Shown here: positions 10,811-23,630 of the stretch, in pieces
Position numbering within the stretch: the first letter of the stretch is position 1
How the letters are laid out: each line of letters starts with the position of its first letter
Source: Aspidapion aeneum
Lineage: Eukaryota > Arthropoda > Insecta > Coleoptera > Brentidae
NCBI GenBank assembly: GCA_963576565.1
Contig: CAUYVT010000068.1
Coordinates: 429,501 to 493,500, forward strand
Length of the DNA stretch: 64,000 bases
Direction of reading: 5' to 3'
Program-made: the position numbers and the translations under genes
Notes under the pieces: generated by a model
The model's database searches: none
Seen by the model: only the letters and a program-made list of their open reading frames with translations
What the model was told of the DNA's origin: nothing

Positions 10811-12625
10811 TATTATAAACCTTTGATAGCTAAAAATAGAGTAAGATTATGTTTCTTATTTTTTATTTTGGTAATTTATATCTGATGTAATTTTAATTAA
10901 GGCATCTTGGGTAAATTTGCCCTTTTGAAAACTAAATGTCCTATTGTTTAGGTTTTTTTAAACCGGCGCGGCGGGAAAACAAGAACTTTTTGTATAATTT
11001 TTTATGCGAAAGCTGTCACTTTACAGATAGGTCCTGTTATAAAACTTTCTGATTTTAACAGGGACCGATAAAAAATCAAAAGACCAAAAAATCTATTTTG
11101 AAGGTTCCTCTTTTATTTCTGTTGAGAGCTTCTATAAATGTTTTTTTTTTTAATTTTAAGAAGTAGATAAAATTTAATCTAAACTATAAAGTAAAATAAT
11201 AGCAAAAAGTAAAAATATTAAATTTTAAAATAGTTACTTATTACTTAATCTATTAGCAGTGGCGCACCCAGAAATATGTCCTGGGAATTTCGGGGTGACC
11301 CGCGGCTTCATAGTGTCGTATTTTATTCTATTTTATCTGTTTAATCATAAAATATGTGTAAAATATCTAAGCAAAAACTAAGGTTTTGGGGAGGGGCCCA
11401 TGCCCCGAGCCCCCCACCTCCCCCTCCTGGGTACGCTCATCCTATTAGTTTTCTAATAGTTATAAAAAATTGGCATGACTATTGCAGACTTTGTCGCTGA
11501 GACGGTACATAAAATTAGGGTCACTGTACACAATTTTGTTGATAAAAAATGTCAATTATTTTGCTTGTTTTTAAAGATATTTGACTACATTGCGACTCAA
11601 AAACCAATGAGGGATCATTATTTGGCGTCATGCGTTTTACAGCAAGATTCGTTTTTGTTTTTACAACGAAGCAAGGCACTCGGAAAAAATAGACCTGCAA
11701 ATTACTACAAACTGTTAAAATTGGAAGAAAAGATAGAACTTTATTTGAATACTTTGCCAAAGTAGGTTTCTAAAACATTTAGGGTTTTACATACATCAGT
11801 GGCGTGGAGTACTAATTAAAGCAGTGTAGGCGAAAATTGGCATTGTTTTGCCATTTTACACACATGCAAGACAAGTAAAACATTTCTGAAAAAAAAAACT
11901 ACCCCAAAAACCCTATTATTAAATATCAAAATAAAATAAGCTCAAAACATGGAAGCCCTTAAAAAATTGTAACAAATTTATCAATCTGCCCAAATATGGA
12001 AGAAGGCACTAACTGGCAAAAATACGAAAATGCGTTTTTTTTTGTACGCATTATTCTAAAAATATTTTATATTTTGCGCCCAACCTAGATAGACCGTAAT
12101 TTATTTACTTTATTTGAGGAGCAGATTTTCTATATGCATTTTGTCCATTTTTTCACATTTTTAACCAAAGATGCCATCGCAAACTACGTACATAGAGCAA
12201 CAATATTATGCCACAGAAGACGTATATAGGTATAATCCTTGAATGATTTTTTATCCATATTTTAGGTACATATATTATGAACTTTTCGGTTAATTTCTTG
12301 TCAAACGCATAGCAGTTTTTTTTTATTTACCAAAATTACAAAAATTGACAAAATGCATACAGAAAGTGTGCTCCTCATTTGTTATAAATATTTGATAGAA
12401 AATTTAGTGCTTTCTGGAAAAACTAAAATCTTTGATAGTCGCTCGTGCAACTTTAAAGCTTTAATTTTTAATTCAAATTTTGCGCCGAATTCAAATTTTG
12501 GAAAAAAACCACACATTTTTAATTTTAATTGCACAAGCGTGACGTCAGCACCATCTACGATAAAATGAATCTGCGCGAAAAGGCGGACCCAAAAAGTGTA
12601 ATTCTATCGAAAATCACCTCGCAGC
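10811..12625. other. AT-rich sequence downstream of BEL copy 1, duplicated at 33551-34460
   Basis: No recognisable gene. Parts of 10885-11765 recur at 33650-34360: GGCATCTTGGGTAAATTTG (10890), ACAAGAACTTTTTG (10979), ACTATTGCAGACTTTGTC (11477) and the 96-codon ORF at 11475-11765. Because both copies lie next to BEL RT remnants in the same order, this is probably the decayed remainder of the same element or a shared older repeat. The rest (11770-12625) shows only poly-A/T-rich DNA. Confidence 0.45.
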
Positions 12626-12627
12626 AG

Positions 12628-13801
<1,174 letters not shown>

Positions 13802-13814
13802 AAATCGACAAAAA

Positions 13815-14085
13815 ATTCAATAAAACTTAACAAAATTCTTTCGAAAATAAAAACTAAACCATTAAAACTCTTCGAATTATAAGTGAGATTATAGTGTGAA
13901 GCGACTGTAACAGCTGGGCCAGCCAGAGGAGCTCTGCCAGATGACGAAAACCAACTGCAAGGTGTCTTTGTGTGAATCGAAAAAGTTAATATTTTACACA
14001 AGATTTTATAAAAACGTCCATCGCGCTTACAGTCTTGCTTCTTTGCAAATCCTCTCAACCTCAAAGTACCAACATTTTCTGGTCC
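13815..14085 (-). repeat. minus-strand fragment of the 0.8-kb tandem-repeat family
   Basis: Read on the minus strand, it matches the family at 60878-61695 in the same order: GTACTTTGAGGTTGAG, then GTAAGCGCGATGG, then CACCTTGCAGTTGGTTTTCG, CGCTTCACACTATAATCTC and TTTCGAAAGAATTTTG. It contains no gene. Confidence 0.7.
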
Positions 14086-14447
14086 CACGATCTGGATAGT
14101 TTTTAAAAATTATGTTTGCTAAAATATTTAAAATATTCGTCATTTTGACTCGTTAGATTGCCGTGTCCAGTTAGGAGCTTCGTCTTCCCTTGCGTGGCTT
14201 TACGTGGGCCACCCACAATTTAAGTCAGTGGAGATTCGCATTACGTACGTAAAAATCCAAATTAGTTTAATTAAATAGTTATTTGCAAAAAAATAAAAGA
14301 GTGCTTGGGAGATTTATGGGGCTAATAGCTTTATTCTTATTTTACTGGTAAACAAACACATCAAATAGGCATTAGTATTTACCTGTAAATAATAATAAAA
14401 GCATTGTGCGTTTGTGTGCATATATTTTGGGACACAAAATCACAACC
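14086..14447. other. AT-rich DNA, nothing recognised
   Basis: No coding or repeat signal that I can identify beyond A/T runs. Confidence 0.4.
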
Positions 14448-14459
14448 TAGGGAACAGGT

Positions 14460-14923
14460 TTTTTTTTTTTTTTTTATTTGTCAAACACACTGTGTTTTTT
14501 TTTTATTACAATCTAGTCAGTAAGACTAATTAGCAATTTTGTTTTAACTTAATTTACTAGAAAAGTCAGATTTAAACTTAGGGTTCACTCAACAGTTCTC
14601 CCCGCTTTGTTTAGTCTGTAACTCACAATTGTGTTGTGTTTATAGCATTATTTTGTTTTATGTGTAATTCACTTAGTTTACTAGCTCAAACGGCTTCACT
14701 CTTTTTAGTCGTCGAACTAGCATAGTATTGTCTAGAAGCTGAATTGCTTCCACATTCACATGCCGATGGAGTCTATCTTCATGGCTTTTTGCGTACTTTT
14801 TTATAGTATCTGCTACAGTTTCGATTTTTAGATCTCGATGAAGGTCACTATTTCGAACGTACCAAGGTGCATTCACAATGTTTCTTAATACTTTATTTTG
14901 AAATCTCTGTACAACTAGAATGT
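14460..14923 (-). mobile_element. 5'-truncated Jockey-type non-LTR retrotransposon with 12-bp TSD
   Basis: Minus-strand insert. The 3' end is at 14460, with a run of about 15 T on the plus strand (a poly-A tail on the element strand). The 5' end is truncated at about 14923. It is flanked by the perfect direct repeat TAGGGAACAGGT (14448-14459 and 14924-14935). This is the signature of target-primed reverse transcription. The last 240 bp are almost identical to the second copy at 17213-17452. Confidence 0.92.
14673..14923 (-). pseudogene. C-terminal end of Jockey-type ORF2
   Basis: The frame reads LVVQRFQNKVLRNIVNAPWY followed by VRNSDLHRDLKIETV and ends RLKRVKPFELVN plus stop at 14673. The QRFQNKVLR...NAPWYVRN..LH.DL motif is the conserved end of Jockey ORF2 in insects, downstream of the RT domain. 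The open frame extends upstream to 14954, but those residues come from the TSD and flanking host DNA, not from the element. There is no catalytic part in this copy. Confidence 0.9.
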
Positions 14924-14935
14924 TAGGGAACAGGT

Positions 14936-15239
14936 GATAAGTTTTTTTTTGCATTTTAATAAAAAAATCAATAATAAAATATATGTTTGTAGGAGTATAT
15001 TGGACTTATTAAAGACAATTAGTTCTGCGATACTAACATAAACCGTCGTTAAAATCGGCTCCCGGAAGTTTTGTGTGTAAAAACGGTTGATTCATTAAAA
15101 AATTTGGTATTAAAATATCCCTTATTAATAATCCTATCCTTTATTGTTTTTAAAATAAATTAAATATAATATTAAATAGAGGTGAAATTGCGACATATTC
15201 TATATGTAAGTAAATAGCACGCTATAAAAAACTATACAA
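14936..15239. other. AT-rich DNA, nothing recognised
   Basis: No gene or repeat recognised between the Jockey copy and the start of the next non-LTR element. Confidence 0.4.
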
Positions 15240-15245
15240 GATAAC

Positions 15246-15960
15246 GTGATTTGGAAAACACAAAACAACCAACGCTTAAATAGAAGCAGTATTGTTTATA
15301 AAATAAGAACTAACTCAAAATGGGTAAGACTCCAGAAAAAGGTAATAAGGCCTGCAAAAAACAAGGGGCGAGCCCCTCAAAAAAGATGTCCAAAAAAATG
15401 TTACAATAACATAAGTCAAAACTGTTGTGAACTAACTCAGCAGGATTTCTCAGCGTATGAAAGGAACAAAATAAAGGACCCATGGGTATGTCCACAATGT
15501 ATCAGAACAGAAGTATGCTCAAACTCGGGCCAGAACTCAGACTCAAAGAAGAAAAAATAGCGAATAATATCAATAAGCACTTTAGTCAGCTGTTTTCTGG
15601 CTCCAAATCAATCGTTAAAAAGCTGCAAAAAGCCAAATTTTTTTTCCGTCAAGTGGTTTTTGCTCTTTACTTATTCAAGGACAAAGCGAGGCAAATCCGT
15701 CAAATCAAGATATTATAAAATTATTTAACGAACGCTTTGAAAAATTTGAACATTCCCTAAACTTTATATGGTGGAGGACATAAATAAACGGGTAAAAGAC
15801 ACTCAAAATAAAAACAAACGGCTTAAACGAGAAGACGAGGCTATGAAGAAAAGTTTTAATGGGTTAAAAAAAGAGGTAGAATTATTAAATTATAAGCGAA
15901 AAGGGCATCTACAAGCTAATAAGAAAAACATAATTATTTCAGGACCTGACCTGCAGAGAA
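15246..15960 (+). pseudogene. ORF1 remnant of a CR1/Jockey-group non-LTR element
   Basis: At 15390-15515 the frame gives CYNNISQNCCELTQQDFSAY followed by WVCPQCI, a Cys/His pattern of the PHD-like finger common at the N-terminus of ORF1 in these insect elements. At 15690-15950 a charged, heptad-like segment (VEDINKRVKDTQNKNKRLKR, then KKEVELLNYK) reads as a coiled coil, ending NKKNIIISGP, the usual transition into the ORF1 RRM/esterase part. Several frame changes and stops interrupt it. ORF2 pieces follow downstream in order. Confidence 0.65.
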
Positions 15961-16559
15961 TCTACAAAGTATTGTTTTAAAAGCTTTTAATGATAACGCA
16001 GAAAACAGGATAAACTAATTTTGGTGGAACTTTCTGACGATGAGACCCTATATCGGATTATATACGCTAAAAGAAGGATTAAATATCTATACCAATAGGA
16101 CTTTCTAGCAAAGGAAAGCAAATTTTTATATCAGGAGGCCATGATAAAAAAAAGTTTGTCAGTTTTCAATGAAAGAAGAAAAAACTTAAAAGAGATGGAG
16201 ACTATACGTACATTTGGGTAAGAAATTTGTGTATGCCCAAAAAACAAATGACTGGTGCTTTTAAAATAGGAAGCCTGGAACAGATTGAAGAGCAACTCGG
16301 GGAGTCCTGAGCTTCAGAAACGGGAGTGCCCTATAAAGGTAGTTTTAACTTTTTATTTTTAAAAAATGGAGCATAATTATGAAGAATGTATGACCCTTTT
16401 GTGTGACTCTTTAGAAAATGTTGACTGACTTAATAGAAATTTTGTTGTCAATATTTTTTATGTAAATATCTTAGTTTACTTGGATGCATACAACAATTCA
16501 TTGGATATCATTTTTTTATTTAAAACTTAACAAGTATACTGCAATAATGATGGTAAAAT

Positions 16560-17200
16560 ACCAGGGTTTGAGACTATTCTAAACGAAAGCTACAAAAATC
16601 GATGCGTCGTCTTTGCTGTATTTGTAAAAAAAGGTCTATTTTTGGATTATACGGTTATATATATAAACCAGTAAGTTTTTTAAAAGTTCTTATGAAAAAT
16701 CATAAATGTAGGGTGGAAATTTTAGGAATCTACAGATCCCCAGCACAAAACCAAGACGATTTTGTTGTAAGCTTACAAGATCTATTTGAACTAAATCTAG
16801 GCAATTCAGATGCTACCGTGTTTATATTTGATATTAATATACTGAATCAACAAAATAGAGTTCTTGATGACTATTTAAACTGTTTAGCTTCTTATGGTTT
16901 TATTTGTTAGGTAAAGGTCGTACAAGGGAAAAAGATACACAGAAAACTTGCCCAGATCACTGCTTTATTAAGTGTGGGTGCCATAAAGAATGTGAGAATC
17001 ACGCATAGACACGATCATTATCCTGTAGTACTTAGGCTTAGAATTAATAATAATTTTCCACCAGATCCTATAAAGTGAAATGTTTAGGAAACATTAATTA
17101 TACAACTCTTAAACTTTTACTTGAACCGGAGGACTGGACTGAGCTCTTTAATAAAACTGATGCGGATTAGTGTGCACTGAACATTTTTGAGCGAAATATC
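16560..17200 (+). pseudogene. ORF2 endonuclease domain remnant of the same non-LTR element
   Basis: An AP-type endonuclease can be read: VEILGIYRSPAQNQDDF (about 16710-16760) and TVFIFDINI (usual form VFIGDINI) near 16820, then, in another frame, CPDHCFIKCG near 16950 where the family has an SDH-type block. The frame breaks at 16911 and the catalytic His region is decayed. The element is interrupted at 17213 by a Jockey insertion. Confidence 0.65.
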
Positions 17201-17212
17201 AAAGACTCTACT

Positions 17213-17452
17213 TTTTTATTTTTTTATTTGTCAAACACACTGTGTTTTTTTTTTATTACAATCTAGTCAGTAAGACTAATTAGCAATTTTGTTTTAACTT
17301 AATTTACTAGAAAAGTCAGATTTAAACTTAGGGTTCACTCAACAGTTCTCCCCGCTTTGTTTAGTCTGTAACTCACAATTGTGTTGTGTTTATAGCATTA
17401 GTTTGTTTTATGTGTAATTCACTTAGTTTACTAGCTCAAACGGCTTCACTCT
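17213..17452 (-). mobile_element. second 5'-truncated Jockey copy with 12-bp TSD
   Basis: A 240-bp insert, nearly identical to the 3' part of the Jockey copy at 14460-14923 (one visible difference is GCATTAGTTTG here versus GCATTATTTTG there). It is flanked by AAAGACTCTACT at 17201-17212 and 17453-17464. On the minus strand the tail begins with a short A/T-rich run. It splits the older non-LTR ORF2 sequence. Confidence 0.93.
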
Positions 17453-17464
17453 AAAGACTCTACT

Positions 17465-18360
17465 GAAACAAAATGTATAAGTAATAAAAATTTTAGATTC
17501 ACGCCAAAAAAATCTGGAAAACAATTAAAGACATTACACATCTATCCACTAGATCTATGAAATTAAATCCATAAAAGCACAATTAATTCTTCAGTAGAGT
17601 CAGATAAAAATTTGCCAAAAAGATTAAATTACACACAGCCATACAGGGCAGAGTTTGAAGAATTGAAAATATTTGTGAATTCAGTCCCAGAACGAGAAAT
17701 GAGTTTGTCTTAGAAATCTACCCCCATGTGCTATTACAGCCTCGATGCATCTTATCGGAGGAGCAATATGATTTTACAGAATAAATTATTAAAGAAAAAA
17801 AAACATAGGCATTTTCTTAGATGTTTCCAAGGTCTTTGACACTATGTCACACGAAATAATGCTAGAGCAACTTGATAATATTGGAATAAGAAACACACCT
17901 TTAAATTTAATTAACTCAATTTTAAGTAAAAACTTCAAAAAGTACTAGTAGATCCTAAAAAAAGTGAACTGGTCTCTGCAGAATTCGGTGTGCCACAGGG
18001 TACAGTTCTTGGCCCTATTCTATTCACAATTTTTGTTGACGAACTTTTAAAACTACAAGATTGGTATTTGAAAAATTATTTATTTTTGTGATGACACAGT
18101 GGCATTGGTGAGCACCGACTCCTGGAACGAAATCTATAGCAAAGAAGTAATCAGTAAAATAAAGCTCTCGTTAAATAATAGCTTACTAACGCTGAATTCT
18201 CTAAAATCTCATTTTGTGACTTCCACACAACCTAGACAGCCAAACCTAACAACTTATAATAAAGACAGTGACTCTGCAGTAAACTGTAGACGTGAAATTA
18301 AAACCCTTAACACGTTGGCTACCAAGCATGATTTTTGCATTCTGGTCCAGGGTACCATAT
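17465..18360 (+). pseudogene. ORF2 reverse transcriptase remnant (non-LTR), continued after the Jockey insertion
   Basis: Recognisable RT blocks across frames: FLDVSKVFDTMSHEIMLEQL (17810-17870), LDNIGIRNTPLNLINSIL, then FGVPQGTVLGPILFTIFV (about 17983-18040) and DDTVALVSTDSW (18090-18125), the catalytic Asp pair inside a decayed FxDD box. The fingers region before 17800 is mostly deleted. The frame then runs open from 18099 to 18362. The IGIRNTPL and GPILFTIFVDELL wording places it in the CR1/Jockey group. A second copy of this segment follows at 18689. Confidence 0.75.
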
Positions 18361-18688
18361 GAATCACCGGTGACTCGTATAGTACGTACTTCTGTACTTT
18401 ATGTATCACCGGTGATAACGAACACAAGTCATTTTAAATGCTTCTAAAAAACGCCGGTGAATAAAGAAGGAATGAGATTTTGAGTATGGTACAGGGATGA
18501 ACTGAAAAATGTCTGGTTGACTTGGGCATCACCGGTGATACACAAGGGTTCGGTAAATCTTTAACAAAATAAAGGTCATATGGTTTACTTTTTTATTATT
18601 CATAAAATGCATTCGAACAGAAACGGCGGATATTTTTATTATAGAACTAAAAAATTAAACACAAACAAATATTTTACGTCTGAAGGAC
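18361..18688. repeat. ATCACCGGTGAT palindrome-bearing repeat
   Basis: Contains the 12-bp palindrome ATCACCGGTGAT or near forms at 18363, 18408 and 18528, plus CGCCGGTGAATAAAGAAG near 18453. The segment from 18500 to 18688 is repeated at 25835-26030, and 18361-18495 is repeated at 19143-19275. It has no coding content. It may be a non-autonomous element of unknown type. Confidence 0.7.
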
Positions 18689-19275
18689 TAAAACTTGATA
18701 ATATTGGAATAAGAAACACACCTTTAAATCTAGTTAACTCAATTTTAAGCAAAAACTTCAACTCAAACTGGTCTCTGCAGAATTCGGTGTGCCACAGGCT
18801 ACAGTTCTTGGCCCTATTTTATTCACAATTTTTGTTGACGAACTTTTGAAACTACAAGATTTTTGTGATGACACAGTGGCATTGGTGAGCACCGACTCCT
18901 GGAACGAGATCTATAGCAAAGCAGAGGAAGTAATCAGTAAAATAAAGCTCTCGTTGAATAACAGCTTACTAACGCTGAATTCTCTAAAATCTCATTTTGT
19001 GACTTCCACACAACCTAGACAGCAAAACCTAACAACTTATAATAAAGATAGTGACTTTGCAGTAAACTGTCGACGTGAAATTAAAACCCTTAACACGTTG
19101 GCTACAAAGCATGATTTTCGCATTCTGGTCCAGGGTACCATATGAATCACCGGTGACTCGTACAGTATAGTTCACTTCTGTACTTTATGTATCACCGGTG
19201 ATAACGAACACAAGTCATTTTCTAAAAAACGCCGGTGAATAAAGAAGCAATGAGATTTTGAGTATGGTACAGGGT
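18689..19275 (+). repeat. duplicated copy of RT fragment plus ATCACCGGTGAT segment
   Basis: Matches 17869-18495 nearly base for base, including DNIGIRNTPLNLVNSIL, GPILFTIFVDELLKL and DDTVALVSTDSW, and then the junction into ATCACCGGTGA. It lacks a ~30-bp stretch present at 17938-17967 and carries FCDD where the first copy has a longer insertion. A shared RT/non-RT junction in both copies shows a segmental duplication, not two independent retrotransposon insertions. Confidence 0.85.
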
Positions 19276-21719
19276 ATGGCGTATATAGGGCGTTGGGCGC
19301 CAATTTATAACGTTAGCGCCAATTTATAGCTCGTTGGGCATCACATTTATGGTGGAATGCCAATTTATGCTTTTTAAGATCTTTAATATTTGCCTGGTAT
19401 TATTTCACTTTTCCTTTTCTTTTTTTTTAGCAAAGCAAAGAAAGTGGAAGAACAAAAGAACAGAAACTCTTTCAAATCAAAATAATGAAATGACTATCTC
19501 AGGGTCGTACCTTCTCTTTTTAGTTCTACTAACGTTTCTTCCAATTTATTTTCTTTTAAGGGTAATGGGGCGCCATTGAGCTTTACCTGGAAGATCCTTC
19601 AGGACAAAATTCATTCATTAAAAAAAAAATTATATATAAAAAATAAAGAATGAAATAGTCTTGGAATTTTCCAAACAATCTCACCTCGTTTAGAGCATAA
19701 AGAAATTCTGGATTAGAGAATAAATTTTACAATTTATTTTAGCAAAAAAAAATGATCAGTGACACAATCAAGAAAAAATTACAAAAAACTAAACCTTTTT
19801 ATATACAAAATTGGAGAAAATATATTAAAGAAAGAAGGGTTTCAAGTCTTATTTCATTTTGAAACTTGCTTTTTAAAATTTTAGATTGTCTTTTCTTTCC
19901 AATAAAAAAACTATATAAAAAAAAAATAGCATCACCAATAGTAGAGCATCATCTCCAACCATGAGATCATATTCACAACATTTCCATCATGGTCTCAGTG
20001 CCAGTCTTCGCCTCATCAGCAGGTGTGCAATCCAGGAGGACTTGTATGTGGCTTATCTTTGTTGGTTTTACTCAGTGGTGGAGAACTTGTCGTCGTGGAT
20101 TTTTTTTGTACATGAAAAGAAAGACTATTTACGCAACCATAGAAACAGTTTGTCACACTTGATGACCTAGCTTTCTCAACAAAACTCTCAAAAAAAAAAA
20201 TGACGTATAACTCTAGCATTGAGAGTGCCACAAAAAAAAATAGTTTTAGTTTACAAATTTCTATAAATGACAATCATCATGAAGATGTCATTTATCAAAA
20301 AGAAAATAATACATTTAAAATATAAAGAAAATGTAGAAGGAATCTTTACTGAATTAGAAAAAAAAATATTTTTTCTAAATTTAATTTCAAAAATTTTAAA
20401 AATTTTATCAAATAAATTCATAAAAAGTAAATGTTTGACAGGTTATTGTCTTCTTCATCTTTACAGTTGATTTCTTAAGACAAAAAAAATATTACTATTT
20501 GGATTTTATATCTTTAAATTAATACCCAATATTAAAATAAAAATATAATTTCACACATGTTGGTTTTCTTCCTTAAAGCTAGAAAAATTTACAAAATTGT
20601 TTGAGAATAACGGTGGCCAGCCAATAACTCAAAATGGAGGGAAAGAATAAAATCTTTTTAACAATTTATAAAAAAAATATACCTAAATATTTTACATGGG
20701 GAACATTTCAGTCTTTCACACAAACAAAGGGAAAGTTAACTGAAACGTCAGTATGTTTTCGACATTTGAGGGAGGACAATAAGAAAAATATTTCCTTTTA
20801 TTTTTTCCTTAAAAGGAAAATAACTTCTTCTTAACAAAAATATAATTTAAAAGGGGAAGGAAAAATTGAAATCTGGTCGTTCATGAATTTAATTTATTCA
20901 CTCAAAAAAAAAACCAAAATGGCTGCCGTTCACTCAAGAACGCAAACAGAACAGAAAAATACAAAAGGCCGCCGTTCATTTAAGAATGCGAGCAAGCTAA
21001 ATATTTTTCTGAGAAGTTAGATTTTTGAGGACTTTTGATAGAGATTAGAAAATCATTCTGGTAAGTTTTTCCTTCAAAGCAGATTTGACTAAAGTCTATT
21101 AAAATATATATGAATAAAAAAACTTACCAGATAATTTATCCAAATAGATCCATATCTCCAAAGTCCATCAACTTCAAGACTCCACTTCCTTGGAATGCAT
21201 TGATCGAATTAGTCAGGTGGGCTAAAATTTGTCCTATATGACTGAAAAGGGAAGCTTGGCTGAACTCATTGGGTCCTTAATCTGAAAAAAAAATATTCCA
21301 CGAGAAATACCTGTACTATAGGCCAATATTTTAGCAAAAATTAAATTTTATCAAAATTTGGTTTTCTACCAAAAAATTAAGATAAATGCAATCAAATTAT
21401 GCATATTTGCGCCAAATTAAAATAAATATTTTTGGGTGAAAAAACGAACGAACTAACCCGAATTTCAATGTCGTCAGACTAAAAATCGAAAACACACTAA
21501 ATTTTAATATTTGAGATCTCTCAAAACAGACAGCCTATATACTTATATATAAAAAACTTTTTAATAAAAAACGTATTTATCTTAAATGATCTCAACTAAC
21601 ACTATGCAGATCATTGACTGCTTATCCCTTGCCTCACACGAAAGTAAAACAAGGAGGAAATATGATAGATTAGCTCAATTCAGCGTATGGATACATATGC
21701 TTACTTTTTTTGCTGAATG
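19276..21719. other. AT-rich, gene-poor stretch
   Basis: No gene recognised. Minor features: three GCCAATTTAT motifs at 19300-19375 with TTGGGC spacers, and a short repeat GCCGTTCA.T.AAGAA.GC at 20927-20990. The remainder is low-complexity A/T. Confidence 0.45.
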
Positions 21720-21724
21720 CGGAG

Positions 21725-22166
21725 TGTTTAATTACAAAATTAAACAGATTTTCTTTTTTTACCAATTTTCATAATTCTTAATTTTTAATTAAATTTATTA
21801 TTTAAACATAGGTGATCTTGAGAAATTAGGTTTTAATAACATAAACTAACCTTCTCAAGTTTACCTATTTAAATTATATAAATTATTTAGTTTATAAAAC
21901 AACACATTATATAAAATTTTATATTTTATAATTTATCGCGAACCATAACAATTTTTTATATTGTATAAAAAGAGAGGATTTATCTTAATAAAGCAGATTC
22001 AACATTTGATAGTTGTTCTCATTATAACTACTTAAGTTTACTGTATTATAAGCCTTCTTGGTCATTGCAGGGAGTGAGGCTGCTCCCTGGCAGTAAACTT
22101 TTACTTTAATCCCGCTGCTTAACCAAGCCGAGTTAAGCAAGTGTAATTGTCAAGCACAGCTGCACA
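21725..22166 (+). repeat. 5' LTR of the Gag-only element
   Basis: 442 bp. Starts with the near-palindrome TGTTTAATT.C..AATTAAACA. It holds a TATA-like box TATAAAA (21964-21970) and AATAAA (21987-21992), and ends TGCACA. It is near-identical to the 3' LTR with few substitutions and small indels, so insertion was fairly recent. Confidence 0.93.
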
Positions 22167-22259
22167 TTGGTCCGGATCAAGCGCATTGGTCCTTCGAACA
22201 AAGAAACCGCCGCCGACGCCCGTAGGAAGAACACCACTACAGCCCAACCGTCCACCTGC

Positions 22260-23630
22260 CAGTACGACTGTCCGTACACTTGTCCTGTCCGAAGCCACGA
22301 CGCAAGGGAGCTTCAACCAGAGCGACCTTCCACGAGAAAGTCCGTCCACCTACCCGTACACTTGTCTTGTCCGAAGCCACTACGCAAGAGCGCTTCAACC
22401 AGAGCGAAGTTCCACGAGAAAGTCCGTCCACCTGCCTGTACGACTGTCCGTACACTTGTCCTGTCCGAAGCCACTACAAAAGATAGCCTCAACCAGAGCG
22501 ACCTTCCACGAGAAAGTCCATCCATTCTACAAGCGTCGAAAAACCGTCCACCTGCCCGTACGACTATCCGTACACTTGTCCTGTCCGAAGCCACTACTCA
22601 AGAGAGCTTCAACCAGAGCGACCTTCCACGAGAAAGTCCATCCATTCTACAAGCCTCGAAAAACCGTCCACCTAACAGTACGACTACCCGTACACTTGTC
22701 CGAAGCCACTATTCAAGAGAGCTTCAACCAGAGCGACCTTCCACGAGAAAGTCCGGCCACCTGCCCGTACGACTTTCCGTACACTTGTCCTGTCCGAAGC
22801 CACTACGTAAGAGAGCCTCAACCAGAGCGACCTTCCACGAGAAAGTCCATCCATTCTACAAGCGTCGAAAAACCGTCCACCTGCCCGTACGAATATCCGT
22901 ACACTTGTCCTGTCCGAAGCCACTACTCAAGAGAGCTTCAACCAGAGCGACCTTCCACGAGAAAGTCCATCCATTCTACAAGCGTCGAAAAACCGTCCAC
23001 CTAACAGAACGACTACACGTACACTTGTCCGAAGCCACTATTCAAGAGAGCTTCAACCAGAGCGACCTTCCACGAGAAAGTCCGTCCATTCTACAAGCTG
23101 CAAAAAGCCGTCCACCTGACAGTACGACTATCCCTACACTTGTCCGAAGCCACTATTCAAAAGAGCTTCAACCAGAGCGACCTTCCACGAGAAAGTCCGT
23201 CCATTTTACAAGCTGCAAAAAGCCGTCCACAAAACAGTACGACTACACGTACACTTGTCCGAAGCCACTATTCAAGAGAGCTTCAACCAGAGCGACCTTC
23301 CACGAGAAAGCCCGTCCATTTTACAAGCTGCAAAAAGCCGTCCACCTGACAGTACAACTAGCCGTACACTTGTCCGAAGCCACTATTCAAGAGAGCTTCA
23401 ACCAGAGCGACCTTTCACGAGAAAGTTCGTCCATTCTACAAGCTGCAAAAAGCCGTCCACAGCCCGTACGACTATTCGTACACTTGTCCTGTCCGAAACT
23501 ACTACGCAAGAGAGCTTCAGCCAGAGTGACCTTCCACGAGAAAGTTCGTCCATTCTACAAGCGTTAAAAAGCCGTCCACCTGCCCGTACGACTGTCCGTA
23601 CACTTGTCCTGTCCGAAGCCGCTTCTCAAC
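22260..23630 (+). repeat. tandem array of ~12 units (about 90 or 115-120 bp) in the leader of the Gag-only LTR element
   Basis: The block CCAGAGCGACCTTCCACG or a close form recurs 12 times at roughly 22315, 22400, 22490, 22610, 22725, 22820, 22940, 23058, 23170, 23285, 23400 and 23518. Units come in a short type (~90 bp) and a long type (~115-120 bp) that adds CATTCTACAAGC and a following AAA-rich link to CCGTCCAC. All three forward frames are open for long stretches (22167-23567; 22147-23004; others), giving rotations of peptides such as FNQSDLPRESPSILQA, ATFHEKVHPFY and QPERPSTRKS. The first two frames have no ATG, which speaks against ordinary translation. It is more GC-rich than its surroundings. 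Confidence 0.93.

Noticed and set aside
22119..22923. Minus-strand ORFs with RTSVRTVVRAGGR-type repeats
   Set aside because: Shadow frames of the tandem array in the LTR element leader.
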